Below are positions 42,542-56,459 of a stretch of DNA of 64,000 nt, one piece after another. The first letter of the stretch is position 1. Each line of letters opens with the position of its first letter. Source of the stretch: Alkalimarinus alittae. GTDB lineage: Bacteria; Pseudomonadota; Gammaproteobacteria; Pseudomonadales; Oleiphilaceae. Made by a program: the position numbers and the translations under genes. The notes beneath the pieces are model-generated. The model saw only the letters and a list, made by a program, of their open reading frames with translations, did not search any database and was not told the DNA's origin. Location: assembly GCF_026016465.1 (NCBI RefSeq), contig NZ_CP100390.1:1340001-1404000 (forward strand), written 5' to 3'.

Positions 42542-43225
42542 TTATTTACCTGCAAGAATACGCGCTAGAGCATCATCTGCGCTAGTTGCTGAGCCTGCGA
42601 CGCCTGCTGCTTTTAAACGCGCATCAAGGTCGCTCCCGCTTTCTTCAGAAGCCAGTTCTTCAGCCGATTGAAGCTCAGCTGCGCGCTGAGTTTGTTTTTC
42701 CTGAATTCTTTGTAGCGACTCTGCTGCAGTTTTCATTTTGCTGTTAGCACCTAGGTGCCGTGACGAAACAGCCACTTGAGCCTTTTGAACCGACTCCGTT
42801 GCTTTTACCATATCCACTTGCTGCTCCATGCGTCGCAAATTGCTTTTCGCTTGGCTGATGCTGCGTCTTAGGTTTTGCTCGGTCTGATTAAATTGGTCTA
42901 CAAATTTTTGCTCAGTGTCTAATTGCGCTTGAAGCTCTACGACCTTCTGTGCGCAATCTAGTGCAAGTTGTTGATCGGTGCCTGCTGCTTTTCTGGCATG
43001 GCCTTCATACTCGGTAACAGAGGCGCTTAAGCTTTGCGTCTTTTGTTCAGCAAGCTTTCTTTTTGCCATTATTTGAGTCAAAGAGTGATCTGACTTTCGT
43101 AACTCTTCTTTTGCTTCCCTAATTTCTTGATCTAAGATGCGCAACGCTTGATTATCTGCGACGGCTTCAGCGGCCTCGTTTGCGCCACCCTTTATTGCTG
43201 AGACTAATTTTTTCCAAACACTCAT
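42542..43225 (-). CDS. yjfJ: PspA/IM30-family membrane stress protein (YjfJ)
   Basis: The protein has 227 residues of almost continuous coiled coil from about residue 25 to 190: AVADNQALRILDQEIREAKE, MAKRKLAEQKTQSL and so on. It belongs to the PspA/Vipp1 group, which coats damaged inner membranes. The C-terminal part (DLDARLKAAGV) is typical of the YjfJ branch. It precedes the channel gene by 11 bases. Confidence 0.92.
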   Translation of the reverse strand: MSVWKKLVSAIKGGANEAAEAVADNQALRILDQEIREAKEELRKSDHSLTQIMAKRKLAEQKTQSLSASVTEYEGHARKAAGTDQQLALDCAQKVVELQAQLDTEQKFVDQFNQTEQNLRRSISQAKSNLRRMEQQVDMVKATESVQKAQVAVSSRHLGANSKMKTAAESLQRIQEKQTQRAAELQSAEELASEESGSDLDARLKAAGVAGSATSADDALARILAGK

Positions 43226-43236
43226 AAAATTACTCC

Positions 43237-43626
43237 TTATTTAAGGTGGTCTTGGTAGGCATCGAGAAAACCCTCGATATTTTGAAAAAGCATCTGAATT
43301 TCCAGCAAAATACTTTCTTCTTTAGATTGGGAAGATAGGGCGCCAAACGCCATGTAATAATCTTCTCCGCCTACTTGAGTCATGCCCATCGTGGTTAGTG
43401 GAAATACCTGATGAGTCTTAAGTATTTCTTCATTAAGTAATGCGGTGTCCATTACTTGGGACTTGGCAAAAAGTAGCGACTCTACAATAATTTGTTCGCC
43501 ACTAACGGCTAAATAGGCATCAATTCCGTCATCATTCGTGATGCGAATACAACCATCTTCTTTAGTAATCGCCATATCCTGATTTTCGGACAGTAGCTGT
43601 TCTAGCGTGTTGAGGTTCCAACTCAT
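43237..43626 (-). CDS. yjfI: DUF2170 protein, YjfI family
   Basis: The protein has 129 residues. It begins SWNLNTLEQLLSENQDM and continues ISGEQIIVESLLF-like VSGEQIIVESLLFAKSQV, with MTQVGGEDYYMAFGALS, the DUF2170 pattern. It is the first gene of the seven-gene cluster, so the promoter lies in the divergent region to about 43,770. ATG 43626 is chosen because the extra ten codons of the longer frame have no ribosome site. Confidence 0.88.
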   Translation of the reverse strand: MSWNLNTLEQLLSENQDMAITKEDGCIRITNDDGIDAYLAVSGEQIIVESLLFAKSQVMDTALLNEEILKTHQVFPLTTMGMTQVGGEDYYMAFGALSSQSKEESILLEIQMLFQNIEGFLDAYQDHLK

Positions 43627-43772
43627 GTACATCCCCTGTATTAAAATTGAGCGCATAAGGCTTTCGAGCGCGATTTAAATATTACTTGCACAGAATTTAA
43701 TTTGAATTATAGTAATTAATAAAAACTGAATGTAAAGTATATTTTACAAAAAAACACTGAGTGAAAATACCT

Positions 43773-44063
43773 ATGTCCTCAAATATTAAGCCTGCCACGT
43801 CATGCTGGAGAGAGTTAGCATCTCGTGTTATTAAGTCCGAAATGGCAAAAAAAGGCATAAAATATAGTGACTTGAGCGATCGATTGGAGAGGTTAGATAC
43901 GCTTCAAAGCGCTGACAACTTAAGAAATAAAATCAATAAAGGCATTTTGGGTGCGGACCTTTTTTTACAAATTATGCTCGTTCTAAATGTAACAAAGATT
44001 GAGCGTGAGAACTTGGTAGAAATATTAAAAGAAGTCGGTGTGGCTGAGAGTGAGCTACAGTAA
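43773..44063 (+). CDS. DUF6471-like small protein
   Basis: The 96-residue protein is helical: CWRELASRVIKSEMAKKGI, YSDLSDRL, NLRNKINKGILGADLFLQI. The arrangement resembles a helix-turn-helix repressor fold and matches the DUF6471 pattern. It reads away from the YjfI operon, so it might regulate it; this is a positional inference. GTG 43761 is an alternative start four codons earlier. Confidence 0.7.
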   Translation: MSSNIKPATSCWRELASRVIKSEMAKKGIKYSDLSDRLERLDTLQSADNLRNKINKGILGADLFLQIMLVLNVTKIERENLVEILKEVGVAESELQ

Positions 44064-44106
44064 TATTAAGGTTGCTCGTATTTTAACAGAACTGAGTGGA
44101 GGTGTT

Positions 44107-44523
44107 ATGAAGGGTGCTGGCGGTACAAGTGGTGGGATAGGTCAGTTTTTTATTGGTTTTATCATGATGTGTGGTGGTTTTTATCTGCTGCTTAACTCAA
44201 TCTCTGTCACCTCAAGCTTTGGGTTTGGCGCAAGAATGTATGGTTTTTCGGCATTTGGCGGTAACTATGGGATAACGTCTGGGATGATTATGATCCCCTT
44301 CATGTTTGGTGTGGGACTTATTTTTTATAATTCTAAAAATGTCATGGGTTGGTTGCTATCGATTGGCGCTATTGTTGCGCTTGTGTTTGGTGTAATTGCC
44401 TCAATTCGATTTAATTTTAGATCAATGTCTGCGTTTGATTTGATAATGATTTTAGTCTTATCTATTGGCGGGCTAGGTTTGTTTCTTCGATCATTAAAGG
44501 CGATTGATAGCGCTGAATCTTGA
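44107..44523 (+). CDS. Small multi-pass membrane protein, unknown
   Basis: The protein has 138 residues with about four membrane spans: FFIGFIMMCGGFYLLLNSI, MIMIPFMFGVGLIFYN, WLLSIGAIVALVFGVIASI and LIMILVLSIGGLGLFLRSL. GTGGAGGTGTT gives a strong ribosome site before ATG 44107. No family is recognised. It overlaps nothing and follows the DUF6471 gene closely enough for co-transcription. Confidence 0.7.
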   Translation: MKGAGGTSGGIGQFFIGFIMMCGGFYLLLNSISVTSSFGFGARMYGFSAFGGNYGITSGMIMIPFMFGVGLIFYNSKNVMGWLLSIGAIVALVFGVIASIRFNFRSMSAFDLIMILVLSIGGLGLFLRSLKAIDSAES

Positions 44524-44687
44524 TATTTATTCTTATATTCCTGTCATTCACTCTGTGGTTGGTTCTAACCGCGTGCTAATATTCACTTTTTTATTACCCA
44601 TAATAATAAGTAAGCTATCCTCGGGATATGGAGATGCTTTTTAGGCATCTATCCCGTGTGTATTCATTTAAGGAATTAAAGTCGAAT

Positions 44688-45617
44688 ATGTTCTCTGAGC
44701 CTAATTTAAACGTGTTATTTAGCCAATTGGTAGGCAGTTGGCAAGATGGTGTGATGTTGCTAGACGACAGCTTGACTATTCGTTACAGCAACACAACCTT
44801 TCACAACATGACCAAAGATCAGTGGTTGATTTCAGATGAGGCGTTGCCATCGGGCTTGTTAGGGGAGGTTTTTGTGCCTCGGTTTGCTCAACAGTTACAA
44901 GGGCTAGCGGAGGCTATTTTTAGGGTTGATGATCCTCATTGGTTGAGTGATCACCTTATTATTACTGATGACTATGAGGTCGAACGGCATTTTAGTGTGC
45001 AGGCGTTGCCGCTTTCGCTAGAGGTTGATGCAGCAAGTGGCAATGAGGCACCTAAATGGGTCGCGATTTGTCTTAAGAATATATCGGCACTTATTCGGCA
45101 CGAAGTAAGAGGTAATGAGCTTGAGCTTGAATTGGAACAAAATAGCCTACGCGATGAAGTGACAGGGCTTAGCAGTCGGGCTTATTGGGAATCTTGGTTA
45201 AGTAGTGAATTTAATCGTAGCAAACGATACCAACAAGATTTATCTATTTTATTGATTGATCTGGCCACCCATCATGAGAATTTGCCTGAACTCCCTGTCG
45301 ATGCTTATGTTAATGTGTTGGCTGATGTGGCGTTATTGATACAAGGTGTACTTAGAAACTCAGATCAAGCGGCTCGTTATAGTGACAAGCGTATAGTTGC
45401 GCTACTGCCCCATACCAATAGCACTGGCTCAGAGATTTTAGCGGCGCGTATTAACGCTAAAATTGAGCATTATCTAGAAGAAAGCGAGCTGCAGGAGTGG
45501 GTTGAGTTTAGAATGGGTGTAGCTGTTTTTCATGGTGTCCCTCAGACTGATGAAGACTGTGAGATAGATCGCTATGATGATCTATTGCAGCTCGCCGAAG
45601 ATGACCTATTAAGCTGA
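44688..45617 (+). CDS. PAS-GGDEF-like protein with degenerate GGDEF motif
   Basis: The protein has 309 residues. A PAS-like domain (about 5-145) begins LFSQLVGSWQDGVMLLDDSL. The second half looks like a GGDEF fold: LRDEVTGLSSRAYWESWLSSE (about 160, the family's DxLTGLxNR position) and ILLIDLATHHE. Where RYGGDEF should be there is ARYSDKRIVALLP, so the catalytic glycines and acids are missing. It should not make cyclic di-GMP. ATG 44628 is a possible longer start. It precedes dnaE but is separated by 48 bases. Confidence 0.7.
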   Translation: MFSEPNLNVLFSQLVGSWQDGVMLLDDSLTIRYSNTTFHNMTKDQWLISDEALPSGLLGEVFVPRFAQQLQGLAEAIFRVDDPHWLSDHLIITDDYEVERHFSVQALPLSLEVDAASGNEAPKWVAICLKNISALIRHEVRGNELELELEQNSLRDEVTGLSSRAYWESWLSSEFNRSKRYQQDLSILLIDLATHHENLPELPVDAYVNVLADVALLIQGVLRNSDQAARYSDKRIVALLPHTNSTGSEILAARINAKIEHYLEESELQEWVEFRMGVAVFHGVPQTDEDCEIDRYDDLLQLAEDDLLS

Positions 45618-45665
45618 TGTTGATACAGTGTTAGCATTTAATTTTTTAGTTAAATAGAAGAGTTT

Positions 45666-48600
45666 ATGTCTGTCCCTTTTGTACATCTCAAAGTCCATTC
45701 TGAATTTTCGCTGGTCGATGGCACTATTCGACTAAAGCCGCTGATGAAAAAACTGGCAAGCTATAAGATGCCCGCTGTAGCGCTGACCGACCAGTCGAAC
45801 ATGTGTGCGTTGGTCAAATTTTACAACGGTGCAATGGGGGCGGGTATTAAGCCTATCATTGGTGTTGATTTATGGCTTCGCAATCTTGATGAAGATGATA
45901 ATCCAAGCCGAATTACCTTGTATGCGCGAAATGACGTCGGCTATCGCAATATAACTGAGCTCGTCTCTCGTGGTTTTACTGAGGGGCAGCGTTACGATAA
46001 GGCGATTATTGATAAAGAATGGATAGAAGACGCTTCTGAAGGCGTTATTGCGTTATCAGGAGCAAAGATTGGTGAAATTGGTCGAGCGCTTCTATCAGGT
46101 AAAAAAGAGCTGGCTAAAGAGCGGCTCCGTTATTGGATGAGCGTTTTTCCTGATTCGTTTTATCTTGAGCTGCAGCGAACAGGGCGGGTGAATGATGAAG
46201 AGTGTCTGCACTTAAGTGTTGAGCTGGCTACCGAAATGGGCTGCCCAGTGGTCGCGACTAATGATGTGCACTTTATGGAAACGGAAGATTTTGAAGCGCA
46301 TGAAACCCGTGTCTGCATCCATGATAGCTGCACGATTGATGACCCTCGTAGAAATAAATTTTATAGCCCAGAGCAATACCTTAAAAGCCCCGAAGAAATG
46401 GCTGAGTTATTTTCAGACATACCGGAAGCATTAGAAAACACGCTAGAAATTGCAAAGCGCTGTAATGTTGAGGTTCAGTTGGGTGAGTACTTCTTGCCTA
46501 ACTACCCGATCCCTGAAGGGATGACGATGGATGAGTTCTTCCGCAAGATATCCCAAGAGGGGCTAGAAGAAAGACTCGAGACTATTTTAGATAAAAATGC
46601 TGATGATTATCAGGATAGGCGTCAGCCTTATCTTGATCGATTGAAGTTTGAACTGGATATCATCATTCAGATGGGGTTTCCGGGTTATTTCTTGATCGTA
46701 ATGGACTTTATTCAGTGGTCCAAAAATAATGATATTCCTGTCGGCCCTGGTCGAGGGTCGGGTGCCGGCTCTTTGGTGGCCTATGTACTTAAAATTACCG
46801 ATCTTGATCCACTGCAATATGATCTTCTTTTTGAGCGATTCCTAAACCCTGAACGGGTTTCGATGCCTGACTTTGATATCGATTTCTGTATGGATGGTCG
46901 TGACAGGGTTATCGCCTATGTTGCAGATAACTATGGCCGTAATGCGGTATCCCAGATTATTACCTTTGGTACCATGGCTGCAAAAGCGGTTGTGCGAGAT
47001 GTTGCCCGTGTTCAGGGGAAGTCTTACGGCTTGGCTGATCGTTTATCGAAGATGATTCCGTTTGAAATCGGCATGACTTTGGCTAAAGCCGTGGATATGG
47101 AAGCGCCGTTGCGGGAGTTTATCGAACAGGATGAAGACGCCCAAGAAATTTGGGAAATGGCCTTAAAATTAGAAGGTATAACCCGTAATACTGGTAAGCA
47201 TGCCGGTGGTGTGGTTATCGCTCCGACTAAGCTCACCGACTTTTCACCGCTTCACTGTGATGAAGAAGGTGATGGCTTGGTGACTCAGTTTGATAAGAAT
47301 GATGTTGAATCAGCGGGGCTCGTTAAGTTTGACTTTTTGGGGTTGAGAACACTCACTATTGTGGACTGGGCTTTGAAAATGATCAATGCCCGTAAAATGG
47401 CTCACGACCCGGTTAATATCGATCGAATTCCGTTGGATGATCCACCGTCGTTTGCCTTGCTTAAGCGAGCAGAAACGACTGCAGTGTTCCAGCTAGAATC
47501 TCGCGGAATGAAAGATCTAGTTAACCGCTTACAGCCTGATGATCTTGAAGATATGATCGCTTTGGTGGCACTGTTTAGACCAGGGCCGCTTGAGTCAGGC
47601 ATGGTTGATGACTTTATCGCCCGAAAGCATGGCAAGGCTGATGTGGCTTACCCTCATGTAGATTTCCAGCATGAATGCTTGAAGCCGATTCTTGAACCCA
47701 CCTACGGTGTTATCGTTTATCAAGAACAGGTTATGCAGATTGCGCAGGCTTTGGCAGGTTACACCCTCGGTGGTGCCGACATGCTTCGACGGGCTATGGG
47801 TAAGAAAAAGCCTGAGGAGATGGAAAAGCAGCGGGCGATTTTTGCTGAAGGGGCTAAAGGACAGGGAATAGACCCTGACTTGGCGATGAAGATATTTGAT
47901 CTGGTTGAAAAGTTTGCTGGATACGGATTTAACAAATCGCACTCTGCAGCCTATGCATTGGTTTCTTATCAAACGTTATGGCTCAAAACCCATTACCCTG
48001 CAGAGTTTATGGCAGCGGTACTGACTGCGGATATGCAGAACACCGACAAGGTGGTGATACTGGTTGAAGAATGTCGGCGAATGGGGCTCGACCTCGTTTT
48101 ACCTGATGTTAATGTGAGTGAATACACGTTTACGGTAGATGAAAATGATCGGGTTGTTTATGGACTGGGTGCCATAAAAGGGTTAGGTGAGGGACCGATA
48201 GAAAGTCTGATTGAGGCGAGGCAAGCAGGAGGGCCATTTACGAGCTTGTTCGATTTTTGCGATCGAGTCGATATGAAGAAGGTCAACAAGCGAGCCCTTG
48301 AAGCCTTAATAAAGTCAGGTGCGATGGATAATATTGGCCCTAGTCGCGGTCGTTTAATGGCGAGTATTGGTGAGGCGGGGCGACGAGCAGATCAGAATAG
48401 TCGAAATCAGAGTGCCGGCATGGATGATATGTTTGGTGAAGTGATTTCTGATGAGGCTGAAGATGTGTACGCAGAAACTAAAAATATCAGAGAGTGGAGC
48501 GAGAAAGAGCGTCTAAAGCTTGAAAAAGACACGCTTGGGCTTTATCTCACGGGTCACCCATTTGATGAATACGAGAAAGAGGTTCGGCAGTTTGCTAAAA

Positions 48601-49142
48601 CGCCGATCGCTGATATCCAGCCAGGCAAAGGGAATATCAACATCGCAGGACTCATCGTTGCTGTAAGGACGATGAAGAATAAAAAAGGCAACACGATGGC
48701 GTTTGTTACGATTGATGATCGAACAGCCAGAACAGAGATAGCCTTTTTCTCAGATAGTTATGAACAGAATAAAGACCTACTTGTTAGCGATACTATTTTG
48801 GTTGTGGAAGGTGAGGTCAGCATTGATGATTACACAGGCTCAACCAAAATGAGAGTTAACGCGGCTTACGACATCCTCAGTGCGCGCATGCGTCATGCTA
48901 AATCGCTATATTTAAAAGTGGATGAAGGGGTTTTTGTTAACGGCTTTTTAAATGAACTAGAAGAAACACTTACGCCTTATAAAGGTGAGGGTTGTAAAGT
49001 GACGGTTGATTATCATCGCAGTGACGCTCGCTCGATGATCGAGTTAGGCCGTGACTGGCAGGTTAAACCTGCGGATGAGCTCATTCAGGGGCTTCGCTAT
49101 GTGCTTGGCGATACTAATGTGAAGATGCGTTATCGAGATTAA
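45666..49142 (+). CDS. dnaE: DNA polymerase III alpha subunit
   Basis: The replicative polymerase has 1,158 residues. The PHP domain opens FVHLKVHSEFSLVDGTIRL. The catalytic palm has GPGRGSGAGSLVAYVL and PDFDIDFCMDGRDRVIAY with the paired aspartates, and the third Asp lies in the KFDFLGLRTLTIVD region. The fingers include FNKSHSAAYALVSYQTLWL. An OB fold (INIAGLIVAVRTMKNKKGN) and tau-binding tail close the protein. It precedes accA as in Pseudomonas. Confidence 0.98.
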   Translation: MSVPFVHLKVHSEFSLVDGTIRLKPLMKKLASYKMPAVALTDQSNMCALVKFYNGAMGAGIKPIIGVDLWLRNLDEDDNPSRITLYARNDVGYRNITELVSRGFTEGQRYDKAIIDKEWIEDASEGVIALSGAKIGEIGRALLSGKKELAKERLRYWMSVFPDSFYLELQRTGRVNDEECLHLSVELATEMGCPVVATNDVHFMETEDFEAHETRVCIHDSCTIDDPRRNKFYSPEQYLKSPEEMAELFSDIPEALENTLEIAKRCNVEVQLGEYFLPNYPIPEGMTMDEFFRKISQEGLEERLETILDKNADDYQDRRQPYLDRLKFELDIIIQMGFPGYFLIVMDFIQWSKNNDIPVGPGRGSGAGSLVAYVLKITDLDPLQYDLLFERFLNPERVSMPDFDIDFCMDGRDRVIAYVADNYGRNAVSQIITFGTMAAKAVVRDVARVQGKSYGLADRLSKMIPFEIGMTLAKAVDMEAPLREFIEQDEDAQEIWEMALKLEGITRNTGKHAGGVVIAPTKLTDFSPLHCDEEGDGLVTQFDKNDVESAGLVKFDFLGLRTLTIVDWALKMINARKMAHDPVNIDRIPLDDPPSFALLKRAETTAVFQLESRGMKDLVNRLQPDDLEDMIALVALFRPGPLESGMVDDFIARKHGKADVAYPHVDFQHECLKPILEPTYGVIVYQEQVMQIAQALAGYTLGGADMLRRAMGKKKPEEMEKQRAIFAEGAKGQGIDPDLAMKIFDLVEKFAGYGFNKSHSAAYALVSYQTLWLKTHYPAEFMAAVLTADMQNTDKVVILVEECRRMGLDLVLPDVNVSEYTFTVDENDRVVYGLGAIKGLGEGPIESLIEARQAGGPFTSLFDFCDRVDMKKVNKRALEALIKSGAMDNIGPSRGRLMASIGEAGRRADQNSRNQSAGMDDMFGEVISDEAEDVYAETKNIREWSEKERLKLEKDTLGLYLTGHPFDEYEKEVRQFAKTPIADIQPGKGNINIAGLIVAVRTMKNKKGNTMAFVTIDDRTARTEIAFFSDSYEQNKDLLVSDTILVVEGEVSIDDYTGSTKMRVNAAYDILSARMRHAKSLYLKVDEGVFVNGFLNELEETLTPYKGEGCKVTVDYHRSDARSMIELGRDWQVKPADELIQGLRYVLGDTNVKMRYRD

Positions 49143-49395
49143 GTTAGCGTATTCTCGCCAATCAGCATTAAAATAAAGTCGATCTTCGAGGATGTTCAGG
49201 GTATTTAACTGGAAATGTGTCGAATTTCCTCGAAAATGTCCGGTTTCCTCTCGATGACTCTTGTGTTTTGATAGGTAAATTGTAGAAAATACCAATTATT
49301 AGAGTGCTTTTACTAGCCATGTTCACTTGGCTATTGGTACAGTGCCAGTATTGACTGCCCACTGACGAACTTTCTTTGCAACAGATTATAGCGAT

Positions 49396-50349
49396 ATGAA
49401 CGCTTATTACTTGGATTTCGAACAACCTATTGCTGAGCTTGAAGAGAAAATCGAAGAGCTTAGAATGGTGGGTAATGATAGTGATTTGAATATCACGGAA
49501 GAAATTAACCGCCTCAAAAATAAAAGTGTGACATTGACCGAAAATATTTTTTCGGATCTTTCCGCATGGGATGTCGCACGCCTTGCTCGTCACCCAAAGC
49601 GACCTTACACGTTAGACTATATTTCTCATATCTTTACGGACTTTGACGAATTGCATGGCGATCGTGCATTCGCAGATGATCCTTCTATTGTGGGAGGGAT
49701 CGCTCGGCTAGCAGGTGAGCCTGTGATGGTGATTGGTCATCAGAAAGGACGAGAAATAAAAGAGAAGGTCAGACGTAACTTTGGTATGCCTAAACCTGAA
49801 GGGTACCGAAAGGCCTGCCGCCTAATGGAAATGGCTGAACGTTTTAAACTACCTATACTGACCTTTATTGATACGCCTGGTGCGTACCCGGGTATCGGTG
49901 CTGAAGAGCGTGGTCAGAGCGAGGCTATTGCCCATAATTTAGCGGTTATGTCTCGCCTTAAAACACCGATTATTTCAACGGTTATTGGTGAAGGTGGTTC
50001 TGGTGGTGCGCTAGCGATTGGTGTTTGCGACCAACTCTATATGCTTGAATACTCAACCTATGCGGTTATTTCGCCAGAAGGGTGTGCTTCTATTTTATGG
50101 AAGAGTGCGGAGTATGCGTCAGAAGCAGCGGAGGCGATGGGTATAACGGCGTCTAAGCTTCAGGCATTAGGGTTTGTTGATCGATTAATCGATGAGCCAT
50201 TGGGTGCTGCCCACCGTGACCATGAGCAGATAGCCGAAAACCTGCAAGCAGCGCTAATAGCTGGACTTAAAAAACTTAAAAAGATGCCTGTTGATGAGTT
50301 GGTTGAGGCAAGATATCAGCGCTTGACGTCATATGACCGGTTCCTCTGA
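49396..50349 (+). CDS. accA: Acetyl-CoA carboxylase carboxyltransferase subunit alpha
   Basis: The subunit has 317 residues. An N-terminal helical part ([18 protein letters not shown]) is followed by the crotonase-like carboxyltransferase domain: [40 protein letters not shown] and [20 protein letters not shown], which hold acetyl-CoA. It pairs with AccD, encoded elsewhere, to make malonyl-CoA. Its last 17 bases overlap tilS. Confidence 0.98.
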   Translation: MNAYYLDFEQPIAELEEKIEELRMVGNDSDLNITEEINRLKNKSVTLTENIFSDLSAWDVARLARHPKRPYTLDYISHIFTDFDELHGDRAFADDPSIVGGIARLAGEPVMVIGHQKGREIKEKVRRNFGMPKPEGYRKACRLMEMAERFKLPILTFIDTPGAYPGIGAEERGQSEAIAHNLAVMSRLKTPIISTVIGEGGSGGALAIGVCDQLYMLEYSTYAVISPEGCASILWKSAEYASEAAEAMGITASKLQALGFVDRLIDEPLGAAHRDHEQIAENLQAALIAGLKKLKKMPVDELVEARYQRLTSYDRFL

Positions 50350-51787
50350 TTCAAAACGGCATACCAAGCCTCATGTGTTAGATGAGGCTTGGTATGCCTC
50401 ATTGCCCGATTCTTTACAGCAATCTCTTCAATCCATTCCTGCTTCAAATAATTACTATGTTGCTTTAAGTGGTGGGTTGGACTCTTCATTGCTGCTACTG
50501 CTTGCAAGTCGTTATCTATCTCAGTTTCGTCAGTCGCCCGTTACGGCGATTCATGTGCATCATGGCTTGAGTGACTATGCTGATCAATGGCAGGCTCACT
50601 GCGAGCAAATGTGTCAACGATGGGGTGTCGCGTTAGTCGTTCGGAAGGTCTCGCTCACCAACAAAACCAAAGGTGTGGAAGAGGCCGCTAGAGCGGCGCG
50701 TTACACTGTTTTTGAAGATGTGTTGCCTAATGGTGCGGTGTTGCTACAGGGTCATCACCAAAATGATCAGGCAGAAACTGTGTTATTGAGATTGATGAGG
50801 GGGGCGGGCGCAAAAGGTATTGCGAGTATCCCTCGAACCCGTGAATTTAACTCAGCAATCATTGAACGGCCATTTTTAGCGCTACCTAGAAAGATACTTC
50901 TTCAAGTTGCTACAGCGTTTGAACTTGAATGGGTTGAGGATGAGAGTAATGCCAGCCTTGATTACGATAGAAATTATATTAGGCATGAAATTATCCCTCA
51001 GCTAGAAAATCGTTGGCAGGGGGCTATTAGTCGGTTGGCTATGTCGGCCAGCCATTGTCGCGAAAGTGCGGAATTAGAAGACGCACTTGCTCAGATTGAT
51101 TTAGCATCTATAAAGCATGATGTTTTTGATTTGGCGTTATCAATCACAGAATTAATGACGTTACCGATGAGTCGTCAGCGCAATGTGGTTCGCTACTGGT
51201 TACGGCAGAAAGGGGTGGGATACCCTGGAGAAAAACGATTTCAAAGAATTTGGACTGAGCTGTTGATTGCAAGAGATGATGCGAACCCATTGATTGAGTG
51301 GTCGTTAGGGTGTGTTAGGCGTTATCGAAATGCAATATTTGCTTTATCTGTGAGGGAGATAGAAGATCAAAAAGCTGCTTCCCACGATGTTATTAAGATT
51401 GGTGTTGAGCCTTCATTATATGGCGATGACCAAGGTGTCGGCCGATTAAGCTTGTTTGAGCGCACGATATTAGGGAAATGCTATACACTCTGCGTAATGG
51501 ATGGCGAGTCTAAAGAGGGTGATAGGCTTTTGCTGCGACGGCCAAAGAGAGGCGAGCAAGTCAGTATTCAGTTTCGTCAGGGCGGAGAATTATTTAAGCC
51601 AGTTGGAAAGGCGCATCATCGGCCGTTAAAAAAATGGTTTCATGATGAGAATGTGCCACCATGGTTGAGAGATTCGATTCCGTTGCTATATTACAATGAG
51701 AGCTTAGTAGCGGTTGGAAACTTATTAGTAGCGGAAGGTTTTCAGGGTATAATGCGTCCTGAAAGCATCGAAATAAAGTGGGGCTAA
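50333..51787 (+). CDS. tilS: tRNA(Ile)-lysidine synthase
   Basis: The enzyme has 484 residues. The PP-loop ATP site is [16 protein letters not shown] (about residue 43). Further motifs are [13 protein letters not shown] and [20 protein letters not shown], and the C-terminal domain has [11 protein letters not shown] and [20 protein letters not shown]. It changes the wobble cytidine of tRNA-Ile(CAU) to lysidine. The start overlaps accA. Confidence 0.95.
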   Translation: MTGSSDSKRHTKPHVLDEAWYASLPDSLQQSLQSIPASNNYYVALSGGLDSSLLLLLASRYLSQFRQSPVTAIHVHHGLSDYADQWQAHCEQMCQRWGVALVVRKVSLTNKTKGVEEAARAARYTVFEDVLPNGAVLLQGHHQNDQAETVLLRLMRGAGAKGIASIPRTREFNSAIIERPFLALPRKILLQVATAFELEWVEDESNASLDYDRNYIRHEIIPQLENRWQGAISRLAMSASHCRESAELEDALAQIDLASIKHDVFDLALSITELMTLPMSRQRNVVRYWLRQKGVGYPGEKRFQRIWTELLIARDDANPLIEWSLGCVRRYRNAIFALSVREIEDQKAASHDVIKIGVEPSLYGDDQGVGRLSLFERTILGKCYTLCVMDGESKEGDRLLLRRPKRGEQVSIQFRQGGELFKPVGKAHHRPLKKWFHDENVPPWLRDSIPLLYYNESLVAVGNLLVAEGFQGIMRPESIEIKWG

Positions 51788-51919
51788 AAGCCAAGCCATA
51801 ATCAATTGTAAAATATTGATATCAGCGATCGTTAGATAGATGATTTTCGTTGAGTCGAATTTGAGATTCTGGTACCCTGACCCCCCATCTTGAGATGACA
51901 ATCTCCCCTCACTAATTAA

Positions 51920-54450
<2,531 letters not shown>

Positions 54451-54506
54451 GCTTTAGCAAACGTTTAACGGGCTGATACAGCACACTCGTAAATGGGGTA
54501 CACCAC

Positions 54507-54614
54507 ACGTTATCTTCGCGTAGATGGGATACACAGCACGTCATCCTTGCGAATGTGGGGATCCATTGTTTTAGGTGTGCAAGTATTTGGATTCCCGCCT
54601 TCTCGGGAATGACG
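54507..54614. repeat. Dispersed palindromic repeat (MITE-like) between kdsA and eno
   Basis: CGTCATCCTTGCGAATGTGG at 54,539 and the complement of TGGATTCCCGCCTTCTCGGG-ATGACG ending at 54,614 form a long imperfect inverted repeat, about 20 of 27 positions. A weaker extra copy of one arm lies at 54,507-54,533. The core ATTCCCGC..GCGGGAAT type is a common intergenic repeat in many bacteria. Copy number in this genome is unknown. Confidence 0.75.
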
Positions 54615-54663
54615 TGAGCTGTTAAATACGGTAATAACTGAAAGAATACTTTTTAAATAGTAA

Positions 54664-55992
<1,329 letters not shown>

Positions 55993-56016
55993 CACTGACT
56001 ACTGATCAAGCGTTTA

Positions 56017-56051
56017 GAAAGGGCAGAGTAATATCTGCCCTTTCTTGTTTT
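56017..56051 (+). terminator. Terminator after eno
   Basis: GAAAGGGCAGA and TCTGCCCTTTC pair perfectly over 11 bases with a 6-base loop, followed by a T-rich tail (TTGTTTT). Confidence 0.93.
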
Positions 56052-56145
56052 AAATGCTGCTATTTCTGTGCATAAATAACAGTGGCACACTTAGCAGGTT
56101 AAACTTAGACTTAGACTTAATTTGATTGCTGTTAGTGTACCCACT

Positions 56146-56421
56146 ATGAAATGGCTCTGGCTTTTACTTTCTGTTTTTATTGTAACGTTACAAGTTCGCC
56201 TTTGGGTAGGAGAGGGCAGCTTTGCACAAGTGTGGGTGTTACAGAAACAGATTGACGAACAAATTGCAGCCAACCAATTGTTGGCTGATCGTAATGCACT
56301 GCTCGATGCCGAGGTACTAGACCTAAAGTCGGGAAATGAAGCGATTGAAGAGCGTGCCAGAAATCATTTGGGCATGATTCATAAAGGTGAGTCTTTTTAT
56401 CTGTTAATTGATAATAAGTGA
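56146..56421 (+). CDS. ftsB: Cell-division protein FtsB
   Basis: The protein has 91 residues: a short cytoplasmic tip, one membrane span (WLLLSVFIVTLQVRLWV), then a periplasmic coiled coil (LQKQIDEQIAANQLLADRN). The end NHLGMIHKGESFYLLID is the conserved FtsB close. It joins FtsL and FtsQ in the divisome. ATG 56146 is the family start; the ATG at 56122 would add eight residues. It lies after the eno terminator and upstream of ispD, the usual order. Confidence 0.92.
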   Translation: MKWLWLLLSVFIVTLQVRLWVGEGSFAQVWVLQKQIDEQIAANQLLADRNALLDAEVLDLKSGNEAIEERARNHLGMIHKGESFYLLIDNK

Positions 56422-56459
56422 GCCTATGAAAATAACGTATCGGGTGCGTACTTTCTACT

